The notes beneath the pieces are model-generated. The model did no database searches. It saw only the letters and a list, made by a program, of their open reading frames with translations, and was not told the origin of the DNA. A DNA stretch of 64,000 nt. Source: Hymenobacter siberiensis (lineage in GTDB: Bacteria; Bacteroidota; Bacteroidia; Cytophagales; Hymenobacteraceae). The DNA lies in the NCBI RefSeq assembly GCF_018967845.1, contig NZ_JAHLZZ010000001.1, positions 2,852,001 to 2,916,000 on the forward strand, written 5' to 3'. The position numbers were made by a program, and so were the translations under genes. This document shows, piece after piece, positions 8,628 to 16,491 of this stretch (position 1 is the stretch's first letter; each line of letters starts with the position of its first letter).

Positions 8628-10022
8628 CTACTCCGTTTTCGCTACCGGTACCACCTCCTTGCCAATCCAAATCGACTTCTGGTTAACGAATTCGCGGATG
8701 CCCAAATACGAAAGTTCGCGGCCGTAGCCCGACTTCTTCACACCGCCAAACGGCATTTCGGACATCGACTTCACCAGGCCGTTCACAAATACGGCCCCGC
8801 TTTCAATCTGGCGGGCCATGGCCTCGCCCTTTTTCGGGTCCCCGGTCCACACGGCGGCCCCCAGGCCGAAGCGGGAGTCGTTGGCGAGGCGCACGGCATC
8901 GTCGGCGTTTTTGGCTTCCAGCACCAGCGCCACGGGGCCGAATAATTCCTCAGCGTAAGCACGCTGGCCGGGCTTGATGTTCGACAGAATCATGGGGCGG
9001 AATAGGGCCGTGCCGGGCTTGGCCTGCCCGCCGTACAGCTCCACTTTGGCACCCTGGGCCACCGAGTCATTCACCTGCTCGCTGAGCTCGTCGGCCAGGT
9101 CGGGGCGGGCCATGGGACCGTATTGGGTAGCCTCGTCGAGCGGGTCGCCGGGGCGCAGGGCCAGCAGGTGGGTTTTGAGGTGGCTGATGAATTCCTTAAT
9201 CACCTTTTTTTCCACGATGAACCGCTTAGCGGCAATGCAGCTCTGGCCGCTGTTTATCATGCGGCTTTGGGAGGCGGCTTTGGCGGCCAGGGCCACGTCG
9301 GCATCGGCCAGCACGATAAACGGGTCGGACCCGCCCAGCTCCAGCACGGTTTTCTTGATGTGCTGCCCGGCCGTGGCCGCCACGGCCGCGCCCGCGCCCT
9401 CGCTGCCCGTGAGCGTCACGGCCATCACCCGGTCATCGGCAATGAGCTTCTCCACCAAATCGGACCCGATGAGCAGCGTGCGAAAGCAGGCCGGCGGCAG
9501 GCCCGCGTCGTGAAATATTTTTTCCAGTGCCAGGGCGCACTGCGGCACGTTGGAGGCGTGCTTGAGCAGGCCTACATTGCCGGCCATGAGGGCCGGCGCG
9601 GCAAAGCGCACCACCTGCCAGAAGGGAAAATTCCAGGGCATCACGGCCAGCACCACGCCAATGGGCTGGTAGCTGATGAAGCTGCGGCCGGCGTCGGTTT
9701 TGATGAGCTCGTCGCTGAGAAATTCCTCGGCGTGCTCGGCGTAGTAGTCGCAGCAGGTGGCGCATTTCAGGGCCTCGGCGCGACCGTCGGCAATTGGTTT
9801 GCCCATTTCCAGGGCCATGAGGCGGGCCAGTTCGTCCTGGCGCTCGCGCAGCAGGGCTGCGGCGCGGCGCAGCACCCCGGCGCGGTGGGCAAACGTGGTG
9901 GCGGGCCAGGTAGTCGCCGCCCGGTGGGCCTGCCCGAGAATGCGCTCGGTTTTGGTCCAGCTGAAGGCCGTGAAGCGGCGCAGGACGCGGTTGGTGTAGG
10001 GGTTGTAGGACTCGATGGGCAT
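8628..10022 (-). CDS. NAD(P)-dependent aldehyde dehydrogenase, succinate-semialdehyde type
   Basis: This 464-residue cytoplasmic enzyme oxidises an aldehyde to an acid. It starts MPIESYNPYTNRVL at ATG 10022; the longer frame upstream has no family similarity. The glutamate general base is in VLELGGSDPF and the catalytic cysteine in INSGQSCIAAKRF. PFGGVKKSGYGRELS near the C terminus is typical of the succinate-semialdehyde dehydrogenase branch. The substrate is inferred from this resemblance only. No GABA or succinate pathway gene lies beside it. Confidence 0.88.
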   Translation of the reverse strand: MPIESYNPYTNRVLRRFTAFSWTKTERILGQAHRAATTWPATTFAHRAGVLRRAAALLRERQDELARLMALEMGKPIADGRAEALKCATCCDYYAEHAEEFLSDELIKTDAGRSFISYQPIGVVLAVMPWNFPFWQVVRFAAPALMAGNVGLLKHASNVPQCALALEKIFHDAGLPPACFRTLLIGSDLVEKLIADDRVMAVTLTGSEGAGAAVAATAGQHIKKTVLELGGSDPFIVLADADVALAAKAASQSRMINSGQSCIAAKRFIVEKKVIKEFISHLKTHLLALRPGDPLDEATQYGPMARPDLADELSEQVNDSVAQGAKVELYGGQAKPGTALFRPMILSNIKPGQRAYAEELFGPVALVLEAKNADDAVRLANDSRFGLGAAVWTGDPKKGEAMARQIESGAVFVNGLVKSMSEMPFGGVKKSGYGRELSYLGIREFVNQKSIWIGKEVVPVAKTE

Positions 10023-10288
10023 TGTGAATAAAGAAAACCAGGAAAATAAGGAGTGTGCACGGGCTATTGCTGCCGCAAAAAGCGGCGGCCACAAACCGTA
10101 GATAAGTAGCTCTTCAACATCATAGCCCTGGCGTGGGTTGTGGTGGCGGCGGCAACCAAAATAGCGGTTGCCGGCTTTAGTTGCGGCCCGTGTAAGGTCG
10201 TATACGGGCAATTACGCGGCATACCGTATTTTCGTGTGCTCCGCAAGGCCCCGCCTTTCCGCTTTATTACTCACTTTCAGTCACTCCC

Positions 10289-10849
10289 GTGTCCGATAAT
10301 TCGTTAATTTCCCTCCCACCTGCCGCCGAGGAGGACCTGGTCCGGCGCCTGCAGGCCCGCGACCAATCGGCTATGACGCTGTTCTACGACCGGTATTCGG
10401 CCACGCTCTACGGCGTCATCTTCCGCATTGTGAAGGCCGAGGACGAGGCTGAGGACGTGTTGCAGGAAGCCCTGGTGAAAATCTGGAATGCCTTTGCCAG
10501 CTACGACCCCACCAAGGGCCGGCTTTTCACCTGGGTACTGAACATTTGCCGGAATCTGAGCATCGATAAAATCCGCTCACGACAGCACCGCGTAGGTAGT
10601 AAAACAACGGGGCTGGACGATAGTTTGACGGCGCAGCGCCAAGCCGCGCCCACAACCTTCCGCCCCGAGCACATTGGCCTGCAGGAGATTACTCAAAAGC
10701 TTATTCCTGAGCAGCGCCAGATTATCGACATGCTCTATTTCGAGGGCTTCACCCAAAGTGAGGTGGCCGAGGAGCTCAACATCCCTTTGGGGACGGTGAA
10801 AACCCGCGCCCGCACCGCTATCAAAGTCCTAAGCAAACTTATTCGCTGA
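10289..10849 (+). CDS. ECF RNA polymerase sigma factor
   Basis: This 186-residue sigma-70 family protein starts at GTG 10289 (MSDNSLISLPPAAEEDL); no ATG gives the full region 2. Region 2 (FYDRYSATLYGVIFRIV, EDVLQEALVKIWNAF) recognises the -10 element, and region 4 (QRQIIDMLYFEGFTQSEVAEELNIPLGTVKTRARTA in part) forms the -35-binding helix-turn-helix. It is followed after 7 nt by its probable anti-sigma factor, a standard sigma/anti-sigma operon. The arrangement resembles SigK/RskA. The inducing signal is not evident from sequence. Confidence 0.92.
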   Translation: MSDNSLISLPPAAEEDLVRRLQARDQSAMTLFYDRYSATLYGVIFRIVKAEDEAEDVLQEALVKIWNAFASYDPTKGRLFTWVLNICRNLSIDKIRSRQHRVGSKTTGLDDSLTAQRQAAPTTFRPEHIGLQEITQKLIPEQRQIIDMLYFEGFTQSEVAEELNIPLGTVKTRARTAIKVLSKLIR

Positions 10850-10856
10850 ACCAACC

Positions 10857-11774
10857 GTGGAAAACTTCCAAGACTATATAGAATCGGGCATCCTGGAGCA
10901 ATACGCGCTGGGCGAGCTCTCGGCCGCCGAGCAGGCGGCAGTGGAAGCCCAGGCCGCCAGCCAGCCCGCCATTCGGGCCGAGCTGGAGCAGGTTCAGGCA
11001 GCGTTGGGTTTCTACGCCGAAGCCCACGCCATTGCGCCCCCCGCCGCCATGCGCGAGCGGGTACTGAGCAACGTACTGGCCCAGATTGCGGGCCCCGCTG
11101 CCAATGCCAGCCTCCGCGCCGATGTGGATGCCGTAGCCCAGACCACCAGCCGCCCCGGCCCCGTAGCCAGTGCTCCGCAGCCGGTGGCCGCCGCGCCCGA
11201 AGCCGTGGTGCGGCCCATGTCCTCCGCGCCCGTGCAGGCGTCGGCCAGCCGCTCGGGTTGGGCCATTGCCGCCTCGGTAGCCCTGCTGCTGAGCCTGGGC
11301 GGCAATATGCTGCTGTATTCGAACTGGAAAAACGCCAGCTCGGAGCTGGTAGCCCTGCAAAATGACCAGTCCCGCTTTGCCGCTACCACGCAGGTCGTGA
11401 ACGAGAAGCTGGGCGCGCTGCAACAGGAAAACCAGGTGCTACGCAACGACGAGTTCCGCGCTGTGGCTCTGGCCGGCACCAAAACCGCGCCCTCGGCTCA
11501 CGCCCGGGTGCTGTTCAATGTCGCCACCCACAAGGTGTACGTAGACGTGCGCAGCCTGCCGCCGCTGCCCGCCGACAAGCAGTACCAGCTCTGGGCCCTC
11601 GACAATGGCAAGCCGATTGATGCCGGGGTGCTCACCGTGGCCACGGCCTCGGGCGAAGGCCTCCAGCACATGAAGGATATTGCCAGCGCCCAAACCTTTG
11701 CCATGACCATTGAGCCCGCTGGCGGTAGCGCCGGCCCCACCCTGAGCACGATGACGGTGGTAGGTAATATTTAG
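10857..11774 (+). CDS. Anti-sigma factor with RskA-like C-terminal domain
   Basis: This 305-residue protein starts at GTG 10857, 7 nt after the sigma gene, giving MENFQDYIESGILEQYALGE, a zinc-less anti-sigma N terminus. An alanine/proline-rich linker (about 95-135) leads to one membrane helix at about 138-157 (WAIAASVALLLSLGGNMLLY), then a short coiled coil. The C-terminal part (QYQLWALDNGKPIDAGVL, FAMTIEPAGGS) matches the anti-sigma-K RskA domain. It should hold the sigma factor at the inner membrane and release it on an envelope signal. Confidence 0.88.
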   Translation: MENFQDYIESGILEQYALGELSAAEQAAVEAQAASQPAIRAELEQVQAALGFYAEAHAIAPPAAMRERVLSNVLAQIAGPAANASLRADVDAVAQTTSRPGPVASAPQPVAAAPEAVVRPMSSAPVQASASRSGWAIAASVALLLSLGGNMLLYSNWKNASSELVALQNDQSRFAATTQVVNEKLGALQQENQVLRNDEFRAVALAGTKTAPSAHARVLFNVATHKVYVDVRSLPPLPADKQYQLWALDNGKPIDAGVLTVATASGEGLQHMKDIASAQTFAMTIEPAGGSAGPTLSTMTVVGNI

Positions 11775-12061
11775 CCCGCCCCAAATTTAGTTTCATTGCT
11801 GTTGCATAGTGACTTGTGCAGCATCTGGTTTTGTTGCTGGTTTCTCGTTGCTGGTTTAATGCTTTTGAGCCGTTTTTCAGGATGAGAAATCAGCAACGAT
11901 GTACCAGTTGAAATTTGCGGTACAAGCGTTACCAGCGTAACATCAGCTATTCAGTCAGTGAAAAAAGACAGCATCTGGGTTCGTCGAAAATGAACAATGC
12001 TGCCTGCTGTCCGTTTGGGCTGGCAGGCGGCATTGTTTGCCACTTAAAAAAAGCAGCTTCA
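11775..12061. other. Intergenic region between anti-sigma and H-NOX genes
   Basis: This 287-bp gap has lower GC than its neighbours. Two near-direct copies of GTTGCTGGTTT occur near 11832 and 11848, with partial inverted copies (CAGCAACGATG) near 11890. No gene is supported. It probably holds the promoter of the H-NOX gene. Confidence 0.4.
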
Positions 12062-12067
12062 ATGTCT

Positions 12068-12607
12068 ATGCACGGCACCATTCTGACCATGCTAAAGCGC
12101 TATATGTAAACTCAGTACGACCACAGTACCTGGGTGAAGCTGGTAGAGCTTGCGGGCCTCGATAAAGTAGCGTTCAACCACAAAACCGTTTATCCCGACG
12201 AGCATATTTATGCCCTCGTGGGCCACGCGGCCGAGACGACCGACCTCTCGGCCGGGGAATTGCACGAAAAATTTGGCGAATACCTCGTGCCCGACCTCAT
12301 GTATATGTATCAGCGCCTGCTCAAGCCCGAGTGGAAAATGCTGGATATGCTGGAGCATACCGACCTAACCATGCACAAGCAAGTGCGCCAGGAGCACACC
12401 GAAAATTCGCCGCCCATGCTCGCAGTCAGCCGCCTCGGGCCCAACGAGCTGATGATTGATTACGTGTCGCCGCGTCGCATGAGCGGGCTGGCGGTGGGCA
12501 TCGTGCGTGGCCTGGCCGCGTATTACGACGAAGCCGACCGCATCGACGTGATGCCTACTACCATCAAAGACGGCGAGCGGGTCCGGATTCACGTACGTCG
12601 GTACTAG
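12068..12607 (+). pseudogene. H-NOX-like heme NO-binding protein with in-frame TAA
   Basis: The reading frame gives MHGTILTMLKRYM, then TAA at 12107-12109, then TQYDHSTWVKLVELAGL to the stop at 12605-12607. Both halves are in the same frame and together form one H-NOX domain of about 179 residues, the usual length. The conserved YxSxR heme-propionate motif is present as YVSPR, and a candidate proximal His lies in LTMHKQV. One base change (GAA to TAA) would explain the stop. Re-initiation at GTG 12134 would drop the first helix. H-NOX proteins bind NO or O2 through heme. A start at ATG 12062 adds two residues. It may be a recent pseudogene, a sequencing error, or read through. Confidence 0.7.
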
Positions 12608-12651
12608 CTTATCTTTCTCTGATTCAATTTCCTTCATTTATTTTTCAATCC

Positions 12652-12990
12652 ATGAGCGACGCTTCGTACTACAACCCGGCCGACCTGGCTAAATTTGGAA
12701 AAATCTCCGAATGGCAGCCCGAAATGGGCCGTAAGTTTTTCGATTATTACGGCGAGGTATTTAAAGAAGGCGCGCTGAGCGAGCGCGAGAAAGCGCTGAT
12801 TGCCCTGGCAGTAGCCCATGTGGTGCAATGCCCGTACTGCATCGACGCCTACACGGCCGACTCGCTCCAGAAAGGGGCCGACGAAGCCCAGATGATGGAA
12901 GCCGTGCATGTTGGGGCGGCCATTAAAGGCGGTGCCACGCTGGTGCACGCCACCATGATGATGAACAAAGCCAAAGAACTGTCGATGTAA
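12652..12990 (+). CDS. AhpD/carboxymuconolactone decarboxylase-like protein of arsenosugar locus
   Basis: This 112-residue protein has the AhpD-like all-helical fold. The redox pair is in HVVQCPYCIDAYT, giving CxxC, with a conserved Glu/Lys stretch before it (SEREKALIALAVA). Related small proteins are found beside the radical SAM gene arsS and are annotated as peroxidase-like partners. Here it lies 110 bp upstream of arsS on the same strand. It probably handles a thiol/disulfide step or reduces a peroxide for the pathway. The exact reaction is not known to me. Confidence 0.8.
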   Translation: MSDASYYNPADLAKFGKISEWQPEMGRKFFDYYGEVFKEGALSEREKALIALAVAHVVQCPYCIDAYTADSLQKGADEAQMMEAVHVGAAIKGGATLVHATMMMNKAKELSM

Positions 12991-13100
12991 GGATTGGGGC
13001 GGTGCGCTGTCTAAGTAGTTCGAAAGGCCTGCCTCAGTTTTGCGATAACCTATTTGTGCTTAGCATCATCGTGCCTTATATCCTCCTGTAAATTAAATTC

Positions 13101-14150
13101 ATGAAATCTCTCCACGCCCAGCATCACGCGCTGGCTGATTCCACTTACCAGCTCGACGTCCTCAACCCGGCGCAGACGGTGGGTGCCCGCTTTCCTGCCT
13201 TCGCCGCCAAGCTGCGCGAAACCGGCCTGCTGCCCTTGCGGCCCACCGAAATGAAGGTGATGCAAATAAACGTGGGCAAAATGTGCAACCAGGTGTGCAA
13301 GCACTGCCACGTAGATGCCGGCCCCGACCGCACCGAAATCATGACCCGCGAAACCATGCAGCAGTGCCTGGATGCGCTGGCTCAAACTGATATTCAGGTG
13401 GTAGACCTCACCGGCGGCGCACCCGAGATGAACCCGGACTTTCGTTGGTTCGTGGAGGGCATTTCGGCCCTGGGCCGCCAGGTTATCGTGCGCTGCAACC
13501 TGACCATCATCGTAGCCAACAAGAAGTATAACGACCTGCCCGAGTTTTTCGTCAAGCACGGCGTACAGGTGGTGTCGTCGCTGCCGCACTTCGCGGCCGG
13601 CCGCACCGACGCCCAGCGCGGCGAAGGCGTGTTCGACCGCTCGATGCGGGCCCTGCACATGCTCAACGCCGTGGGCTACGGCGTGGAAGGCTCCGGCCTG
13701 ACGCTGGATTTGGTGTATAACCCGTCGGGGGCATTCCTGCCCGGCAACCAGGTTAGTCTGGAGCGCGAGTTCAAGCAACGCCTGACCCGCGACCACGGCG
13801 TGAGCTTCAATAACCTGCTGGCTATCACCAACCTGCCCGTTAGTCGCTTTCTTGATTATTTAATTGAAAGCGGCAACTACGACGGCTACATGGACAAGCT
13901 GGTGCAGGCATACAATCCCGTAGCCGCCGCCAATGTAATGTGCCGCAGCACCATCTCGGTGGGCTGGGACGGCCTGCTCTACGACTGCGACTTCAACCAG
14001 ATGCTGGACCTGCCGGTTGCCACCGCTTCGGCCCGGCACATCCGCGATTTTGACCTCGATGCGCTGCAAAACCGGAACATCGTGGTGAACCAGCACTGTT
14101 ATGGCTGCACCGCCGGCGCGGGCTCCAGCTGCGGCGGGGCTACAGCTTAG
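13101..14150 (+). CDS. arsS: Radical SAM/Cys-rich protein ArsS (arsenosugar biosynthesis)
   Basis: This 349-residue enzyme has the radical SAM cluster motif CNQVCKHC with Cys62, Cys66 and Cys69, preceded by MKVMQINVGKM. SAM-binding blocks follow (VDLTGGAPEMNP, VIVRCNLTI). A C-terminal Cys-rich part (VMCRSTISVGWDG, YDCDFNQML, HCYGCTAGAGSSCGG) is typical of the ArsS family (TIGR04167-like). ArsS forms a carbon-arsenic bond by adding a 5'-deoxyadenosyl group to dimethylarsenite, which leads to arsenosugars. In some relatives one cysteine is selenocysteine; here the codons are ordinary. Rhodanese and glycosyltransferase genes follow closely. Confidence 0.9.
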   Translation: MKSLHAQHHALADSTYQLDVLNPAQTVGARFPAFAAKLRETGLLPLRPTEMKVMQINVGKMCNQVCKHCHVDAGPDRTEIMTRETMQQCLDALAQTDIQVVDLTGGAPEMNPDFRWFVEGISALGRQVIVRCNLTIIVANKKYNDLPEFFVKHGVQVVSSLPHFAAGRTDAQRGEGVFDRSMRALHMLNAVGYGVEGSGLTLDLVYNPSGAFLPGNQVSLEREFKQRLTRDHGVSFNNLLAITNLPVSRFLDYLIESGNYDGYMDKLVQAYNPVAAANVMCRSTISVGWDGLLYDCDFNQMLDLPVATASARHIRDFDLDALQNRNIVVNQHCYGCTAGAGSSCGGATA

Positions 14151-14179
14151 TGGCAAATCGAACTTTAAATCTTCTCCCC

Positions 14180-14716
14180 ATGAGCTGGCCCCGTCTCGTT
14201 CGCATTAGCCTGAGTGCCGGATTACTTGCGCTGGGGGCCTGCGGGAGCGGAGCCGGTGACGAAACGGCCGGTCCCGGCATGCTCTACAAGCAGCTACTAC
14301 GCACGCTGTATCACAACACCGTGCCCACGGTGCCCGCCGCTGCCCTGGCAACGGAGCTGGCCAAGCCCACTCCGCCGCTGCTGCTTGACGTGCGCACACC
14401 CATTGAATACCAGGTGAGCCACCTGCGCGGGGCCCGCTTCGTGCCCTTCGACTCCGTTGCCACCGTGCAGCTTGCCGGCATCGACCGCAGCCAGCCCGTG
14501 GTGGTGTACTGCTCGGTGGGCGTGCGGAGCGAGCGGCTGGGCGAGCGCCTGCACGCCCTGGGGTTTCGCAACGTGCGCAACCTCTACGGCGGGCTGTTTG
14601 AGTGGGTGAACGAAGGTCACCCCGTGGTAGACTCCGCCGGCCCCACCAACAATGTGCATCCTTATTCCACATTCTGGAGCCCCTGGCTGAAGCGGGGCCG
14701 AAAAGTTTATGAGTGA
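14180..14716 (+). CDS. Lipoprotein rhodanese-like sulfurtransferase
   Basis: This 178-residue protein starts at ATG 14180 (MSWPRLVRISLSAGLLALGAC), which gives a lipobox LGAC and so lipid anchoring on the envelope; a GTG start at 14150 would overlap the arsS stop. The single rhodanese domain contains LLLDVRTPIEYQVSHLRGA and the active-site loop YCSVGVRS with Cys111. It would transfer sulfur or bind an oxyanion such as arsenate-like species. Its location between arsS and the TIGR04282-type gene points to a role in arsenosugar chemistry, but the extracytoplasmic site is odd for that. It overlaps the next gene by 8 nt. Confidence 0.85.
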   Translation: MSWPRLVRISLSAGLLALGACGSGAGDETAGPGMLYKQLLRTLYHNTVPTVPAAALATELAKPTPPLLLDVRTPIEYQVSHLRGARFVPFDSVATVQLAGIDRSQPVVVYCSVGVRSERLGERLHALGFRNVRNLYGGLFEWVNEGHPVVDSAGPTNNVHPYSTFWSPWLKRGRKVYE

Positions 14717-15359
14717 AGACCTTGCGGCCCACGCTGCGCAATCAGATAGCGACTCCCATTTGCTGGTATTCGCCCGTGTTCCGGCCCTGGGCCGGGTAAA
14801 AAGCCGGCTTGCGGCCGGGGTGGGAGCGCCCGCCGCGCTGGCCGTCTACCACGAGCTGCTGGCCATAACCAACACCGCCGTGGTGACCGCCGGCGTGCCG
14901 GCCACTGTGTGGCTGGCCGATACTGCCGGGCCGGAGCCCACCACGGCCGAAACCCGCGAGTGGGCAGCCCACCACGCCAAATGCCAGCCCGAGGGCGACC
15001 TCGGCGCGCGCATGACCACCGCGTTTGCAGCGGCCTTTGCCGCTGGGGCAGCTCGCGTGGCCATCATCGGAACCGATTGCCCGGGCCTGCGCGCCACGCA
15101 CCTGAACGAGGCTTTTGCGCTGCTCGAAACCAACGACCTGGTGTTGGGACCTGCCACCGATGGCGGCTACTACCTGCTCGGCCTGCGCCAGCCCCAGCCC
15201 GAGCTGTTTCTGAACAAAACCTGGAGCACCGATTCGGTTTTGACCGATACGCTGGCCGATGCCACCCGGCTGGGCTTGCGGGCAGCCTTTTTGCCTGCCT
15301 TGCGCGACGTGGACAACGCCGACGACCTGGCCGTCTGGCGCGCTGCGAGCGGAAGCTAG
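14709..15359 (+). CDS. TIGR04282-type glycosyltransferase (arsenosugar locus)
   Basis: This 216-residue protein starts at ATG 14709, inside the rhodanese stop region, so the two are translationally coupled. The sequence LLVFARVPALGRVKSRLA at the start and GTDCPGL, LVLGPATDGGYYLLGL further on are the marks of the CofC/GT-A-like TIGR04282 family, which is found in arsenosugar clusters. It is thought to act on the sugar or nucleotide part of the arsenical. The DxD-like GTDCP motif would bind metal and nucleotide. No arsM methyltransferase was found in the window. Confidence 0.85.
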   Translation: MSEDLAAHAAQSDSDSHLLVFARVPALGRVKSRLAAGVGAPAALAVYHELLAITNTAVVTAGVPATVWLADTAGPEPTTAETREWAAHHAKCQPEGDLGARMTTAFAAAFAAGAARVAIIGTDCPGLRATHLNEAFALLETNDLVLGPATDGGYYLLGLRQPQPELFLNKTWSTDSVLTDTLADATRLGLRAAFLPALRDVDNADDLAVWRAASGS

Positions 15360-15447
15360 GCCTGTTTTGACCGGCTTGCTTTGCCAGTGTCGCAGGCCCG
15401 TTAGTATCTTACGGCTCCTTTATTCACCTCTCCAAAGCCTGCCCGAT

Positions 15448-16344
15448 ATGATGAGCTGCCCGCTGCTACGCCGTTTGATGCCCTTGCTGCTTGCCGGCTT
15501 GCTCCTGAGCGGCTGCACGCCGGCCGAAGACAAGCCGGCGAAAGCGCGAACGCCGGTTTCGGCTCAGGCCTTGCAAGCCGTGATGCCTGCTTTCGACCAG
15601 CAATGGGCCATGCGCAAGCTGTGGGAGGACGGCTTGGCCGAAGTAGCAACCTACGATGCCGAACGGGTGATTTATAAGAAGAAGCGGCTGTTTGAGTACA
15701 CCCAGATTACGGTGAAGGAGGCGTTCAACCAGCAGTTCAACGTGAAAACGGACGACTACAAGCGGGATGACCTGTTTCCGGTGATGAAAATCAACCAGTT
15801 TTGTAGCATTCAGACCGACCAATACCCGTACCACTACCTCACGTCGCTATTCTTCCGGCGCGACCAGCCGGTGTCGCTGTTCAAAATGTCGTCGTCGTCG
15901 CAGGAATGGTGCGGTAATACCTTCAAGTCCATCATCGACGATGGGGTGAATTTCGAGATGTGGTTTCACTCTTACTGGGATGGCCAGGGCGATAACAACC
16001 GCGACCTGCGCCGCGATATCATTCTCGAAGATGCCCTGCCGTACACGCTCCGCGCCCTGAGATTTGACCAAAAGCCCAGCTTCAACCTGACGGTGCTGGA
16101 TTTGCAGCAAACCAACAAGGCTACGCCGCCGGTCTACTATCAGGCCCGCCTCACCACCGCCGAAGCCCCCGCCGCCGATGCGGCCGAGCCCGCCTGGCGC
16201 GTGGCCCTGGTGCTGGCTCCCGGCAAGGAAAGCGTGTACTGGTTCGCCAAAAAATATCCCAATATACTGCTCCGCCAAGCTACCTGGGATGGCCGCACCC
16301 TGCGCCTGAAATCAGTGCGCCGCTATGCCTATTGGCCTAAGTAA
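15448..16344 (+). CDS. Conserved hypothetical lipoprotein
   Basis: This 298-residue protein starts at ATG 15448 (a second ATG follows at 15451). The signal RLMPLLLAGLLLSGC has a clear lipobox cysteine. No domain was recognised. The mature part is mixed alpha/beta, rich in Tyr and Trp, with RRDQPVSLFKMSSSSQEWCG and FHSYWDGQGDNNRDL as the most distinctive blocks. It ends with RYAYWPK. Proteins of this type in related genomes sometimes carry a misleading septum-formation label; nothing here supports that. It may share the arsenosugar operon, since the gap from the previous gene is 88 bp. Confidence 0.75.
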   Translation: MMSCPLLRRLMPLLLAGLLLSGCTPAEDKPAKARTPVSAQALQAVMPAFDQQWAMRKLWEDGLAEVATYDAERVIYKKKRLFEYTQITVKEAFNQQFNVKTDDYKRDDLFPVMKINQFCSIQTDQYPYHYLTSLFFRRDQPVSLFKMSSSSQEWCGNTFKSIIDDGVNFEMWFHSYWDGQGDNNRDLRRDIILEDALPYTLRALRFDQKPSFNLTVLDLQQTNKATPPVYYQARLTTAEAPAADAAEPAWRVALVLAPGKESVYWFAKKYPNILLRQATWDGRTLRLKSVRRYAYWPK

Positions 16345-16491
16345 CCCTCAGTTGTGGAGTGATAGCCGCATAGCGGCGGCAGGTTTATAGAAACTTAGAT
16401 GCGCCGTTTACAAGCTTCAAAGGGGCAGTAACTTGGTGATAAAGCACTGTAAAAAAGGGTGCTGCGTTTGGTCTGCCTCGCTTTTCTGTTA

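Noticed and set aside
12107..12109. Selenocysteine or pyrrolysine recoding at the H-NOX stop
   Set aside because: The codon is TAA, not TGA or TAG, so known recoding of that kind does not apply.
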